From positions 20,714,501 to 20,778,500 of the forward strand of contig JAZHRO010000073.1 of the NCBI GenBank assembly GCA_037157565.1: a stretch of 64,000 bases of DNA, given 5' to 3'. Made by a program: the position numbers and the translations under genes. Position 1 is the first letter of the stretch; each line of letters begins with the position of its first letter. The notes beneath the pieces are model-generated. The model was not told the origin of the DNA and ran no database searches. It worked only from the letters and a program-made list of their open reading frames with translations. Shown in pieces: positions 23,385-34,086 of the stretch. The DNA is from Thalassia testudinum (lineage: Eukaryota > Streptophyta > Magnoliopsida > Alismatales > Hydrocharitaceae).

Positions 23385-24208
23385 TCTATCTATACATATA
23401 GCTAAATACATATATACATATATAACTACATATATATACCTATATATTTATAACCATATATATATATATACATATAGATATATTTACATATATACATATA
23501 TATATATATATATATATTTTCACATTACTTACCATATGTGGTATCACGGGAATATTTGCACCAGTTGCTGATATTCCCCGATACCCGCAGCGTGGTCACA
23601 CTCATCTTCCACCATCCATCCTACACTCTACGCGACACCTCGTCCTGTTGGTTGCGTCTTTCTAGATGACGACCGACTCGACACCGTGCTACGCTCCATC
23701 GTCGCCTCCACCCCCACCCCTTTATACATATATAGTATAGACATATATATATATATAGATACTATAGTTACTTTACTTCTATTTCTCTTGCATGCCCATA
23801 AAAAGATAGAAAAAAATATACAAAAGAGAAAAGATAATCCTTGACTTGCAGGTACTCCGTCTTGCTAATAGCAAGAACTATTTTGGAACCCTGATTTGGC
23901 TCAAAGCCAAGAATCCAATTTTGAGGGTGTGCCTCAAGGACAAGAATTACCAGAAAAAAATCTAAATAAAAAAACACCAAAAACACAATAAACGAACGGA
24001 AGAGATTCGTTGTAGGAAAGGCGTAGAAGCTTGACTTGTAACCCCACTTCCCTGAGTTCGACCCTAGGCCTAAAAGTGACCAAGATAAAATCAAGTAGGC
24101 TAGGTTAAAAATTTTGTAAAGAGATGGTTAGGTCCGATTTAGGTTAACCACTATACACACTTCAACGATAAAATCATCATATTAACAACTTAACCGAGTC
24201 CGACACCA
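21360..24208 (+). repeat. 3' LTR of element A (family I)
   Basis: This 2849-bp partner of 9769-12595 has the same ends. The stem-loop is better preserved here: AGCCATGCACAGC at 21640-21652 pairs with GCTGTGCATGGCT at 21662-21674, followed by TTTAAAAAG at 21683-21691. TA-rich repeats fill about 22880-23518. TSD TGGTG follows at 24209. Confidence 0.93.
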
Positions 24209-24213
24209 TGGTG

Positions 24214-24376
24214 CTTTGTTGGTGTGCTGATTCCAGTGCAATTCCATGAATTCTAGCTAAGTTCAAAGGTTAATTTAGGTACTAAATTATTATTTATTTT
24301 ATAATTAAATTATAAGTACACATATCCTATATATAGGGCTACTTATTGGTATAGTTTATTTACAATAATTAAATAT
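24214..24376. other. AT-rich spacer between elements A and D
   Basis: This is 163 bp of AT-rich DNA between the duplicated target sites of the two elements. No feature was seen. It probably belongs to the pre-insertion target sequence. Confidence 0.5.
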
Positions 24377-24381
24377 ATAGA

Positions 24382-27135
24382 TGATGAGAGCCTTATCATG
24401 AGCCATAACTAGCTCATTTTGACCTAATAAAGAGAATAAAAGTTCCTACATAACTTAGAAGAGGGCTTAATTAAAGGAATAAGTGTTCTGAGAAGAAAAT
24501 ATGAAATAAAGGTTAAAACTGTAATTTTACCATTGCAGTATATAAACGGGATTTCTCAGAGACAAAACATAGGTCAAATGGTCTAAATGAGATAAAAAGT
24601 GGGTTGATTCAATCAGAAATGGGTTCATGTGCAATCCAGGAATTAAATGACATCTTGTAACCCTAAAACAGACCTGCTTAATTCAACAAGGTTTAGGTCA
24701 ATATAAAAATCAATTAAACCCTCTAAAAATCATGTAAAAATATCACCTAGGGTTTATAACATTCAATTTAGCCTTTGGAACCTAGTTTGACCTAGATCAG
24801 GGTCCTAGCTCATCAATTGACCTAATTTGGGTTTTTACGTAAAATTTCCAGTCAAACATGGTCAAACCTAAAATCCAACTTCACCATTGGATTTATTAGG
24901 TCCAAATTAAGTTTTTACCAAAATTTGGACCTAAGGGGAGGTCATCTTGACCTACTTTGCAATTTAGTACACCCAATCACATTTTAGTCCCTATCTTTTG
25001 AAAATCATCACATAAACCCCCCTAGCTTCCCCACCAATCTTACAATCAGGTCCCTCCACCATTATTGGGGAGAGAATCCTTCTCTGGCGAGGAAGACAGG
25101 GGGGATACTCTCAGATCCCTCAGAGATCTCCCAGAAATGGAAGGGAGATTCTCTGAGGAATCCCCTTCCATCTGAGCCCGATCACAACCCTTGATTTGCA
25201 CCCAATCTCTCGTGTGAACGCATGAGAGATTTGGGTATCTAACCACCTTCCATCTCCGGTGAGACGTTGGTGGCAGAAGACGTGCCCTCCACATACCAGA
25301 AGCACAACCAGCACCTATAAATTAAACCCTAACTCCGATCGCACCTCCTCAGCTCAACTTGGCCTGGATTCCACCCCAAATTCATCTTCTTCTTCTCCGG
25401 CAAGCCCCCCTCCTCTTCCTCTTTGCTCTGCCACAAAACCAGTGGCAGAGCCATCTTCCTCATCCTCCTCTGCGTCACGCAACACCCGCGTGAGCTGCCC
25501 TAGCCCCATCGTCATCGCCATCTCCTCCACTGGGCACTTTCTTCTCCGGCAACAGCAGGTACTGCCAGCCACCTCCTCATCCCCTTCGTCCCTTTAGTTA
25601 GGTTAAAACTATTCTCCTCTATCCCTTCTTTCATCTCCCTCATTTTATTTCATCAAACATCCCTCGACCGTCGCTGTTCACCACCACCTTCCTCATCTCC
25701 GGCCACCCTCCGACAAGACGCTCCCATCGCTCCGTAGCCCCACATGCCTCGCCGACCATCGCATAACCTCCGCCTCACCTCACTGAATAACTTCTGCCCA
25801 TCCATAGACCCTCTACACCTACCCCACAGTCCCCCGAACACACCCATCCATCCGGCCACAGGGCGACCTAGGCACGCACGCCTAGGTCGCCCCGCGGCCT
25901 GCCACCTAGCGTTTCACCTTCGCCATGACACGGCGAAGGTCCCCCGGTGATATGATTAAGCCGTGAGGCTCTTTTCATGTCTGATAGATTTCACGCCCCT
26001 GCCGCCATTAGTGGTAACTTGAAGAAGCTCCACACTTGCTCCAGGTTGCAGGGCTCCAGGTGCAGCTAACTCGGGGAAGCATCGCGAAGACATTTGATCC
26101 AGCAAGAGGCGCTGCAAAGTCTGCAGCTGTGGCAATTGAAGGATGGACTCCTACAGGCGCGCGCGAAGTAGAGGTGGAGCATTAGTTCCACATCGGTAAT
26201 TTACAAAGTGCTGGAGTAACTTATAACATTTTTGTGATATGGGCTCGTTGCCTCCGAACACACTTGGGGTGAGGTCCCTCACCTATCTTCACCACCTCGT
26301 TCGTGATTTCACCACACGGATCTGGCGACCCGACCCTACACTGCCCTGAGCACTCCTCGTGCACCACCCTCACGCCAGTGCACCTGGACCCGGGTGTGCG
26401 ATCCGACCCGTTTACCCGGCTCTGGGAGAGCGTGCTGAGAGTGGTTCACACAAAGAGAGAGAGGCGCGCGGGTGTGGGTAGAGGGTTAGGTTTTGCTTTG
26501 CTGTGGTTTGTGCAGGGAAGGAAGGAAGAAGGAAGAATCCAACACTTAGCCACTAAGGAGAAGATGCAGAAGGAAGGAAGCCTTTGCAAAGGAAAAAGAG
26601 AAGAAAAGGAAGAGGCAAAGGAAAAAGAGAAGAACTGAAGAAGAAAGAAGAAATAGAGAAAGGTAAAGACAAGCAGAAGAAGAGGAACTGAAGGCAAAGG
26701 AAGAAGAGAAAGCAAAGCCAAGGAAGAAGAAGAAGACCCGTAGAGAGAAAGAAACTGCAGAAGAAAATAGGAAGAAAGAAGCAAGGCACTACAGAGAAGA
26801 AAGAAGCACAAAGAAGAAGAAGGAAGAAAATTAGAAGAAGAAGAATAAGAGAAGGGAAACATATTTTTAAGACGCCTGATCCCATGATCAGACGTCCAAT
26901 TTCTTCTTTTTGCCACAATTACTTTTCAAACTCATGCATTTATATTTGAATTACGTTTTGAGTAATTAAGTGTTCAATTACATTCTTGAGATTAGTAGTA
27001 AATTCCAATTGCTCCCTGTGTTCGACCTTGGATACTTAGGTTTTCGAGTAATAAAACTTTTATTTGTTGATGATGCTTGATCACCTATACTACAACGTAA
27101 TTAACTGTTAAAACACGATCAAGAACACATCAACA
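24382..27135 (+). repeat. 5' LTR of element D (family II, full-length form)
   Basis: This 2754-bp LTR is nearly the same length as the solo LTR 49269-52026 (2758 bp), so it is the undeleted form. A TATA-like CTATAAATTAAACCC lies at about 25315, within the segment missing from the 3' LTR. A second promoter-like pair (GTTCCACATCG, then TATAA) lies at 26185-26226. An AG-rich low-complexity tract covers about 26510-26850. Confidence 0.92.
26185..26226 (+). promoter_or_regulatory. USE-like and TATA motif pair, 5' LTR of element D
   Basis: GTTCCACATCG at 26185-26195 differs at one base from the plant snRNA upstream sequence element RTCCCACATCG. TATAA follows at 26222-26226, 26 bases downstream. 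The 3' LTR has the exact motif. Confidence 0.5.
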
Positions 27136-28371
27136 TTTTGGCACCGTTGCTGGGGAGCAACACGCAATTTATCACTAGTCTCTACATTCTTTTTATCATA
27201 TTGAACACTAACTTGCCCTACTTTGCTTTGTTGTGATCTTGCAGGTATTTCACAAGACAATCCCTCCCGCAAGTCAACCACTCCAGGGCAGGTAATTTCT
27301 TTTCTTCCTTAAACCATCCCCTAAGCTTTGAAAGACAAAAGGAAGAAATTAATTTAGGAATCAATTGCCTTCTTTCTATAGTAATCACCATCTTTAAGGC
27401 AAACGTTTCCTGATTTTGCGAAATTTTTTTCAAATCTTCTTGAAGTTGGAGCGATTTTTTTAGATTTTATCCCACAAATTCATGTGCCTAATAGAAATCA
27501 CGCTTAATCTCGGTGGACAACACACTTCTTATTTTTAAGTCCAAAGAGAACCTTTTCAAAAAGAAAAAGAGGATTGGAAATAGAACCAAATTAGGGTTTC
27601 TACAGTAGGGCCTTGAAGTGCTAGTCACACATGCCTGTATAAAAGGAAATAAACCCTCCCGCATCAGTGTGCTACCCAAGCCCTTGATTGAAGAGATCTA
27701 AACAAGACAAACCCTAAGAAAAATTGAGCTCTAAAATCACTTGAATCTTAAAATTTTTGGACCTAATAACATGGGAGTCAAATCAGGGTGATCACTAGGC
27801 TCCAAGCCTAGAATCATTCTGCCATCTATAGGACAGGTCAGGTGAAGTTGACCTCTTGGGTCAACCAAACTCTAAATTAGGTCACAACATCAAAACATCT
27901 AAAAGTTCAAGTGAGAACCCTAAAGCACCTTTGAAATAAAAGTGGTAGACTTAAGAGGTCAAGGTCCCCATTCTGGTCTACCTGGAATCTCAATGACAAG
28001 AGAGGTCGGGTGGGGGAAACCCTGTAACCCGTGGGGATGCTCTACTGTGTAGGGATCTTTGCGGGACTCTCCCTCTCTGGCTACCCAGGTAATTCTCAGG
28101 TGGACGATCTTCTGATCCAGGGGTACCATCCGCCCCGAACCTCCATAGTCATCCAAACATCTTTGGGTGTCTTGATTGGGTCAAAAACGCCTCCAGTGCC
28201 TCATCTTTTCTCTTTAGAGCACACATACATTTTCAGTGGGACTCGTTATTCAGATCTAATCGCTTCGTAACTTGATTCTACATCTTGATTCAAACTTTGA
28301 TTCCACATCTTGATTCTACATCTTGATTCAAACTCTAATTCCACATCTTGATTCCACCACCTGATCCAAAT
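27136..28371 (+). other. Primer site and leader of element D
   Basis: TGGCACCGTTGCTGGGGA at 27139-27156 matches the tRNA-Asp type primer site at 16 of 18 positions and starts 4 bases after the LTR. The leader holds no conserved frame. At 28275-28350 there is a short tandem array of CATCTTGATTC(T/C)-type units just upstream of the reading frame. Confidence 0.8.
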
Positions 28372-30024
28372 ATGCAGCCAAACCACTTAGGACTACCATT
28401 CAAGAAACCTGAATATCGGAGATCCATGAGAGATAAAATGACTGAGGATGCCATGAAATTCTATGAAAAAGAAGAAACCTCAACACCAGTAGGAAACATT
28501 CAGGTTGATGTCCCAACAACCACAACCTTTATCATAACTTGCGCCCAAGTACTATTAGCAGAAGCCACAAAAGGATCAACCCGTGACTTGCTCATTACTG
28601 GATACATTGAGATAGAAAAACTGCACAATCTTGAATACCTTCAATGTATGAAAAATCCTCGACTTTGGAAGCAACACCAAGATAGTCTTAAAAAATGGGA
28701 AGAGATAATGAGATTAGTAAAACAAATTATCAACCAGAAGTACCCATATATACCACAAACAGAGGATGAACTATCTTGGGACAACATCGAGGATCAATTT
28801 GATCTCGGGTTGGAGGCACAAAATGGTTGTGGATTCCCAACCCAGATGGAGTACAATGTGCCTGATATTGAAGAAGGTTGGGAAGCTCCAAATGCAGGAA
28901 AACACACCGTTGAGCCCACTCTAGACAATGAATCACCAGGCTTAGAATCACAAAACTCCTACAATAATGAGAGTAGAACTGAACCTCTCGAGGGTATAAA
29001 TTCCGTCCCTTATTCTGATAAGGTGGCCCTCGAAGGTTATTCAGACCTAGATTCTAGTAATTCAACCCACATCCTAAGCCCAGAATCTAGATCTGAAACC
29101 TATTTTGAAGATTTCAAGGCCCCATATGAAGAAGATCAATCTTTTAATGAAGAATATGATTTTGGGCCTCTATTTGATGAATATCCCTCGCCAACATCCT
29201 CAGAGGAACTAATCAATTTTTCGGAAGTCATGCCGATCTACGATACAAAAACTGAGGAGTTGGACTAGTGGGGTTTCAATTGGGTCTGCCCTACTACCTT
29301 AGAACTTGAGCCTCTACCGGATAGGGACACCTTTTTAAGCTCAGAATTAACATTTAGGCTAGACCCCAGGCAGGCTACTGAATCTACAACATATAATTTA
29401 TTCTATGGTGGAACTCATGATCCTAAATCTCATTCAGATTTTGATTTTCGCAAATGCTCCGACTATTTCGAATCTGACCATAACATCAGAGAAAATCTGC
29501 TTCCTGATTATAACAAGCCAATTCTCTTTGAAGCCATCTGCTCCACATATACAAAACCAAGCAAAACCCATTCTCTACCTCGACCTGCAATCGGACTCAA
29601 TTTCTATTCTGATTCACCTCTCACTGAGCCATTTGTAGATGATTCAACTCCATATCTATACCAGGTATCAGGTATTGATCAGACCGAAAAGCAAGAGCCA
29701 TCATTCTTTGATCACCTCTGTAGGGTTTCCACACCACACACTGATTATTTTTTGGAACCCTACTCTGACCAGGCTGATTCGACTCAGCCTAAACTCGAGT
29801 TTTCACTTCCATATCCATTAGAACTTCATTACATATGGTGGGTTCCGCATCTATTGATCTACATCTATCAACCCACCAAACATATTGGGTTTGAGCTGCA
29901 TCATCAGCCCACTGATCTTAACAAGCACCTGGTTGGACCAACCAGGCTCTTAATCAAGGTGCTTGTTTTACAAAATTTCTTTGATTTGACCACTCCCTCT
30001 CCACCCCATTTTCCGCTTGGCTGA
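28372..30024 (+). CDS. Unrecognised long reading frame of element D, with one internal amber codon
   Basis: From ATG 28372 the frame stays open for 550 codons to TGA 30022-30024, except for a single TAG at 29266-29268 (codon 299). I recognise no gag, protease, RT, integrase, transposase or envelope motif. Residues about 1-125 are mixed charged and partly helical (DSLKKWEEIMRLVKQI, about 102-117). Residues about 126-480 are rich in Asp, Glu, Ser, Pro and Tyr. Residues about 484-510 include a hydrophobic, Trp-rich segment (YIWWVPHLLIYIY), which could be a membrane or packing segment. It is followed directly by the 3' motif that follows pol in element A, so it occupies the gag-pol position. The TAG precedes TGG and may be a Trp or Gln codon mutation. 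Function is unknown. Retained openness over 1.65 kb in an otherwise decayed neighbourhood suggests recent selection or a young insertion. Confidence 0.7.
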
Positions 30025-31643
30025 AGGCATTGAATTTAGCGCTTAACGGGAGGTAACCCATCATTGCAAAAAAAATAGAGACCCGTCTGATTATCTGTCT
30101 GCACTCCACATCCATTGCACCTTGAGTTCAGCCTTAGACAGTTGATCCCACCTCTGGTACACGTACCAGAGCTTGAAATCATCTGCATCAGTCATTTTCG
30201 ACTCATTCACCCACCCGATGTATCCTGTTCTAAGTCCCTGACCACAACACTATTTCACACCCTCCGTTTACAATGAGGACATTGCAAAACTTAGGCATGG
30301 GGGGGTGATAAAGTGCATACATACATAACCAAGAAAAAATCAGTAGGATTCTCACACAAAAAAATTCACATATGTCAAAAACACAAAAAAAATTGAAAAA
30401 TTATGAAAAAGAACAAAAAAATGGAGGGAGGAAATTTTGTGAGCCACATAATTACAAGGAGAAAAAGAGCAAAAATGACAAAAAGGAGCACAAAATGAAA
30501 AAGAAAAAAGAGGTAGTCATTAGTAAGAGATTAAAGGATTAACTGAAGTTCTAGACCAGATCAAGAAAAGAGAAAAAGAGAAAAAAAGTGCTAAGGAGAC
30601 ATAACAAGAGATTAGCAGGAACGTTGGTCTTAGGCCTCTTAGGCTAGATTCTTTAGCTTAATAATTCACGTATCCGCTAAAATCTGGATAATCCTCAAGA
30701 GGTTGGGGAAAATGCGAAACTTAAGTATTAGGTTTAAGGCTTAGGAAGTATTCGACCTCATTGACTGACCTTCGATTTGCAGGATTCGGTAACCTAAGCA
30801 CCCCAAATTCACACACAGTCTGGTTCAGTAAGCATAAATATCCAAATCAATCAAAAGTGTTTAATGTTTTGAAAAAGTCACCAAGATTAGGAGCGGCCGA
30901 TCAACACAAGTTGATTTGGACAAGTTCCCGATGCGGAGAGGCAGGAAATTCCCCTCGAAGAAGCGTAACAACATATCATCTCCTCGATGCTTGTCTCTTA
31001 GGATATTTAAATATCCTACTGGGGGCATGTAAGCACTCTGCTGGTTCAGATACCATGGGCGGCATTATCACGAAATGTCGATCGCCAGGGTCTGAATTTG
31101 GCCACGGAACGCCATGGGCGAGATTATCTCTAAATCTCGAAAGCCAGGGTTCTGGGGGTTGCCATGGGCGGGATTATCTCAAAATCTTGATAGCCAAGGA
31201 CCCTTGAGGATTGATGATGGGGACGAGGAATTCGATACGTACCATGTTGAGAAGCTAATCCGAAGCTAGAAATAAAAAGAACAGAGAGAGAAAGCTCTCC
31301 AAACAAATAAATCTTCTATCTCTCTCTTACAAAAACGCACTGCAAACTAAACCTAGGCTAAAAATGTCTCAAGCACAGGTGCTTTAACTGCGGAGTCCAA
31401 CAAACCCTAGGTTAGTTTCTGTGGGCCTTAAAAACCTTTGCGGAGGACTGAGGCTAAAGTGGGTCAGGTTTGGATTTTGGTTGGTACTTGAATACCTCTA
31501 GGCCTATTGTCGGCATTCTGACCTAATCACAAAAGAAAAAGAGAAGCACTTATCATAATTGATGACAGACACTCAGGGTCTAGAACAGAAGTTAAAACCT
31601 TGAAATTTTGCTAAGGGACTAGCAAAAGCTGTGCATGGGGGTA
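30025..31643 (+). other. 3' untranslated region of element D
   Basis: It begins with GAATTTAGCGCTTAACGGG at about 30032-30050 and contains CAATGAGGACATTG at about 30271-30284, then GGCATGGGGGGGTG, both shared with element A. 30340-30600 is A-rich. Three diverged copies of a unit starting CCATGGGCGGGATTATC lie at 31053, 31112 and 31162. The likely polypurine tract, GCATGGGGGTA, ends at the LTR. Confidence 0.65.
31053..31200. repeat. Three diverged tandem units
   Basis: Units of 50-59 bp start CCATGGGCG(G/A)(C/G)ATTATC and include a T(A/C)G(A/C)(A/T)AGCCAGG-like tail. They lie in the 3' region of element D and have no coding match. Confidence 0.65.
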
Positions 31644-32469
31644 TGATGAGAGCCCCATCATGAGCCATAACTAGCTCATTTTGACCTAATAAAGAGAATA
31701 AAAGTTCCTACATAACTTAGAAGAGGGCATAATTAAAGGAATAAGTGTTCTGAGAAGAAAACATGAAATAAAGTTTAAAACTGTAATTTTACCATTGTAG
31801 TACATAAACGGGATTTTTCAGAGACAAAACATAAGTCAAATGGTCTAAATGAGATAAAAAGTGGGTTGATTCAATCAGAAATGGGTTCATGTGCAATCTA
31901 GGAATTAAATGACATCTTGTAACCCTAAAACAGACCTGCTTAATTCAACAAGGTTTCGGTCAATATAAAAATCAATTAAACCCTCTAAAAATCATGTAAA
32001 AATATCCCCTAGGGTTTAGAACATTCAATTTGGCCTTTGGAACCTAGTTTGACCTAGATTAGGGTTCTAGCTCATCAATTGACCTAATTTGGGTTTTTAC
32101 GTAAAATGTCTAATCAAACGTGGTCAAACGTAAAATCCAACTTCACCATTGGATTTCTTAGGTCCAAATTAAGTTTGTACCAAAATTTGGACCTAAGGGG
32201 AGGTCATCTTGACCTACTTTGCAATTTAGTACACCCAATCGCATTTTGGTCCCTATCTTTTGAAAATCATCACATAAACCCCCCTACCTTCCCCACCAAT
32301 CTTACAATCAGGTCCCTCCAGGTCGCAAGACTGCAGGGCTCCAGGTGCAGCTAACTTGGGGAAGCATCGCGAAGACATCTGATCCAGCAAGAGGCATTGC
32401 AAAGTGCATAGCTATGGCAATTGAAGGATGGACTCCTGCAGGCGCGCGCAAAGTAGAGGTGGAACATTA

Positions 32470-32511
32470 GTCCCACATCGGTAACTTACAAAGCGCTGGA
32501 GTAACTTATAA
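32470..32511 (+). promoter_or_regulatory. USE-like element plus TATA in the 3' LTR of element D
   Basis: GTCCCACATCG at 32470-32480 is an exact match to the plant snRNA-gene upstream sequence element. TATAA lies at 32507-32511, after a 26-base gap. In plant snRNA genes a gap of about this size goes with Pol III, and a gap about ten bases longer with Pol II. Whether it works here is unknown. Confidence 0.6.
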
Positions 32512-33148
32512 CATTTTTGTGATATGGGCTCGTTGCCTTTGAACACACTTGGGGTGAGGTCCCTCACCTATCTTCACCGCCTCGTTCGTGATTTCAGCAC
32601 ACGGATCTGACTACCCAACCCGACACTGCCCTGAGCACTCCTCGTGCACCACCCTCACGCCGGTGCACCTGGACCCGGGTGCACGATCCGACCTATTTAC
32701 CTGGCTCTGGGAGAGTGTGCTGAGAGTGGTTCACACAGAGAGAGAGAGGCGTGTGGGTGTGGGTAGAGGGTTAGGTTTTGCTTTGCTGTGGTTTGTGCAG
32801 GGAAGGAAGGAAGAAGGAAGAAGCCAACACTTAGCCGCTAAGGAGAAGAAGCAGAAGGAAGCCTTCACAAAGGAAAAAGAGAAGAAAAGGAAGAGGCGAA
32901 GGAAAAAGAGAAGAACTAAAGAAGAAAGAAGAAATAGAGAAAGGTAAAGACAAGCAGAAGAAGAGGAACTGAAGGCAAAGGAAGAAGAGAAAGCAGCGCC
33001 AAGGAAGAAGAAGAAGACCCGTAGAGAGAAAGAAACTGTAGAAGAAAATAGGAAGAAAGAAGCAAGGCACTACAGAGGCAAAAGAAGCACAAGGAAGAAG
33101 GAAGAAAATCAGAAGAAGAAGAATAAGAGAAGGGAAACATATTTTTAA

Positions 33149-33174
33149 GACGTCTGATCCCATGATCAGACGTC
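33149..33174. repeat. Perfect 11-bp inverted repeat
   Basis: GACGTCTGATC, four bases, then GATCAGACGTC near the 3' end of the family II LTR. The 5' LTR has the same element with one arm changed (about 26869-26894). Confidence 0.85.
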
Positions 33175-33418
33175 CAATTTCTTCTTTTTTCCACAATTAC
33201 ATTTCAAACTCATGCATTTATATTTGAATTACATTTTGAGTAATTAAATGTTAAATTACATTCTTGAGATTAGTAGTAAATTCCAATTGCCCCCTGTGTT
33301 CGACCTCAGATACTTAGGTTTTCAAGTAATAAAACTTTTATTTGTTGACGATGCTTGATCACCTATACTAAGACGTAATTAACTGTTAAAACACGATCAA
33401 GAACACGTCAACAATAGA

Positions 33419-34086
33419 GAAATTTAAAAATTCATTAAAGTTAGTGAAAAATACATGTTGATTTCAGGTTTCATTTGTTAATTAAAGTATAAATTAGTAA
33501 ATTGATGGTACAATTGAGTTATAAATTAGTTAATTTACATTATTAATTTTTTATTACATATTTTAATATATTTTAATTATTTTATTTCAATTTATTACAT
33601 TTAAATACATGATTTATATATACATATATATACAGTATGAATACAATACTACAGTATAAATAAGTTATAAATATATTGAAAATACTTTAAACTATAGTAT
33701 ACACATATACAACATAATTTATTTCAATAATTTATTAATTTACTAATTTAAATTATATTAACTTAATAATATACCTATTTAACTTATAAAAGTAAATATG
33801 TACAATATATAGTTAAATAAATAAATATATGGGTCAAATAATGTACATAGTAATTACATTAAGTTATATATATAGTTACAAATATGTTTCTAAGTATATA
33901 CATAGCTATTTATAAATATATAGGGATTATGTACATATAATATAAATAAATAAATACATAATTATCTTATTATAATACATACTGTATAACTTAATATAAA
34001 TATCTACCTAAGTAAATAAAATAGATATATAAGTTATTTTATACTTTATTTACATATAATTTATTATATACACTTAACTTAGTACT
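33419..34086. other. AT-rich spacer between elements D and C
   Basis: This is very AT-rich DNA with short TA-type repeats and no reading frame or known motif. It is probably the old target sequence on either side of element D. Confidence 0.5.

Larger units (their letters stand above)
9769..24208 (+). mobile_element. Element A: full-length Athila-like Ty3/Gypsy retrotransposon
   Basis: Two related LTRs (9769-12595 and 21360-24208) start TGATT and end GTCCGACACCA. They are flanked by a perfect duplication, TGGTG at 9764-9768 and 24209-24213. A primer site resembling the complement of plant tRNA-Asp lies at 12606-12623. Order inside: leader, gag, protease, reverse transcriptase, RNase H, integrase, untranslated 3' region. 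This order and the gag and protease motifs fit the Athila branch. No envelope-like frame was seen. The element spans 14.4 kb. Stops and frameshifts through gag and pol make it defective, and the LTRs have visibly diverged, so it is not a recent insertion. Confidence 0.93.
24382..33413 (+). mobile_element. Element D: non-autonomous LTR retrotransposon with an unknown reading frame (family II)
   Basis: LTRs at 24382-27135 and 31644-33413 start TGATGAGAGCC and end GATCAAGAACAC(A/G)TCAACA. The duplicated target is ATAGA at 24377-24381 and 33414-33418. A primer site matching tRNA-Asp lies at 27139-27156. The internal 4.5 kb shows no gag, protease, RT, RNase H or integrase in any frame, but it has one long frame of unknown nature (28372-30024) and the 3' motifs shared with Athila-like elements. 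The structure fits a LARD-type element that borrows proteins from an autonomous Athila-like partner. Confidence 0.92.
31644..33413 (+). repeat. 3' LTR of element D (family II, internally deleted)
   Basis: This 1770-bp copy matches 24382-27135 except for a missing block of about 985 bp corresponding to 25059-26043. The breakpoint lies in the short repeat CTCCA, present at both edges in the longer copy. Because the 5' LTR retains the block, the loss happened after insertion. An exact USE-like motif and TATA remain at 32470-32511. The 11-bp inverted repeat GACGTCTGATC/GATCAGACGTC lies at 33149-33174. Confidence 0.92.

Noticed and set aside
31053..31200. Repeated units as a CRISPR array
   Set aside because: There are only three diverged units with irregular spacing and no unique spacers of constant length, in a plant retroelement.
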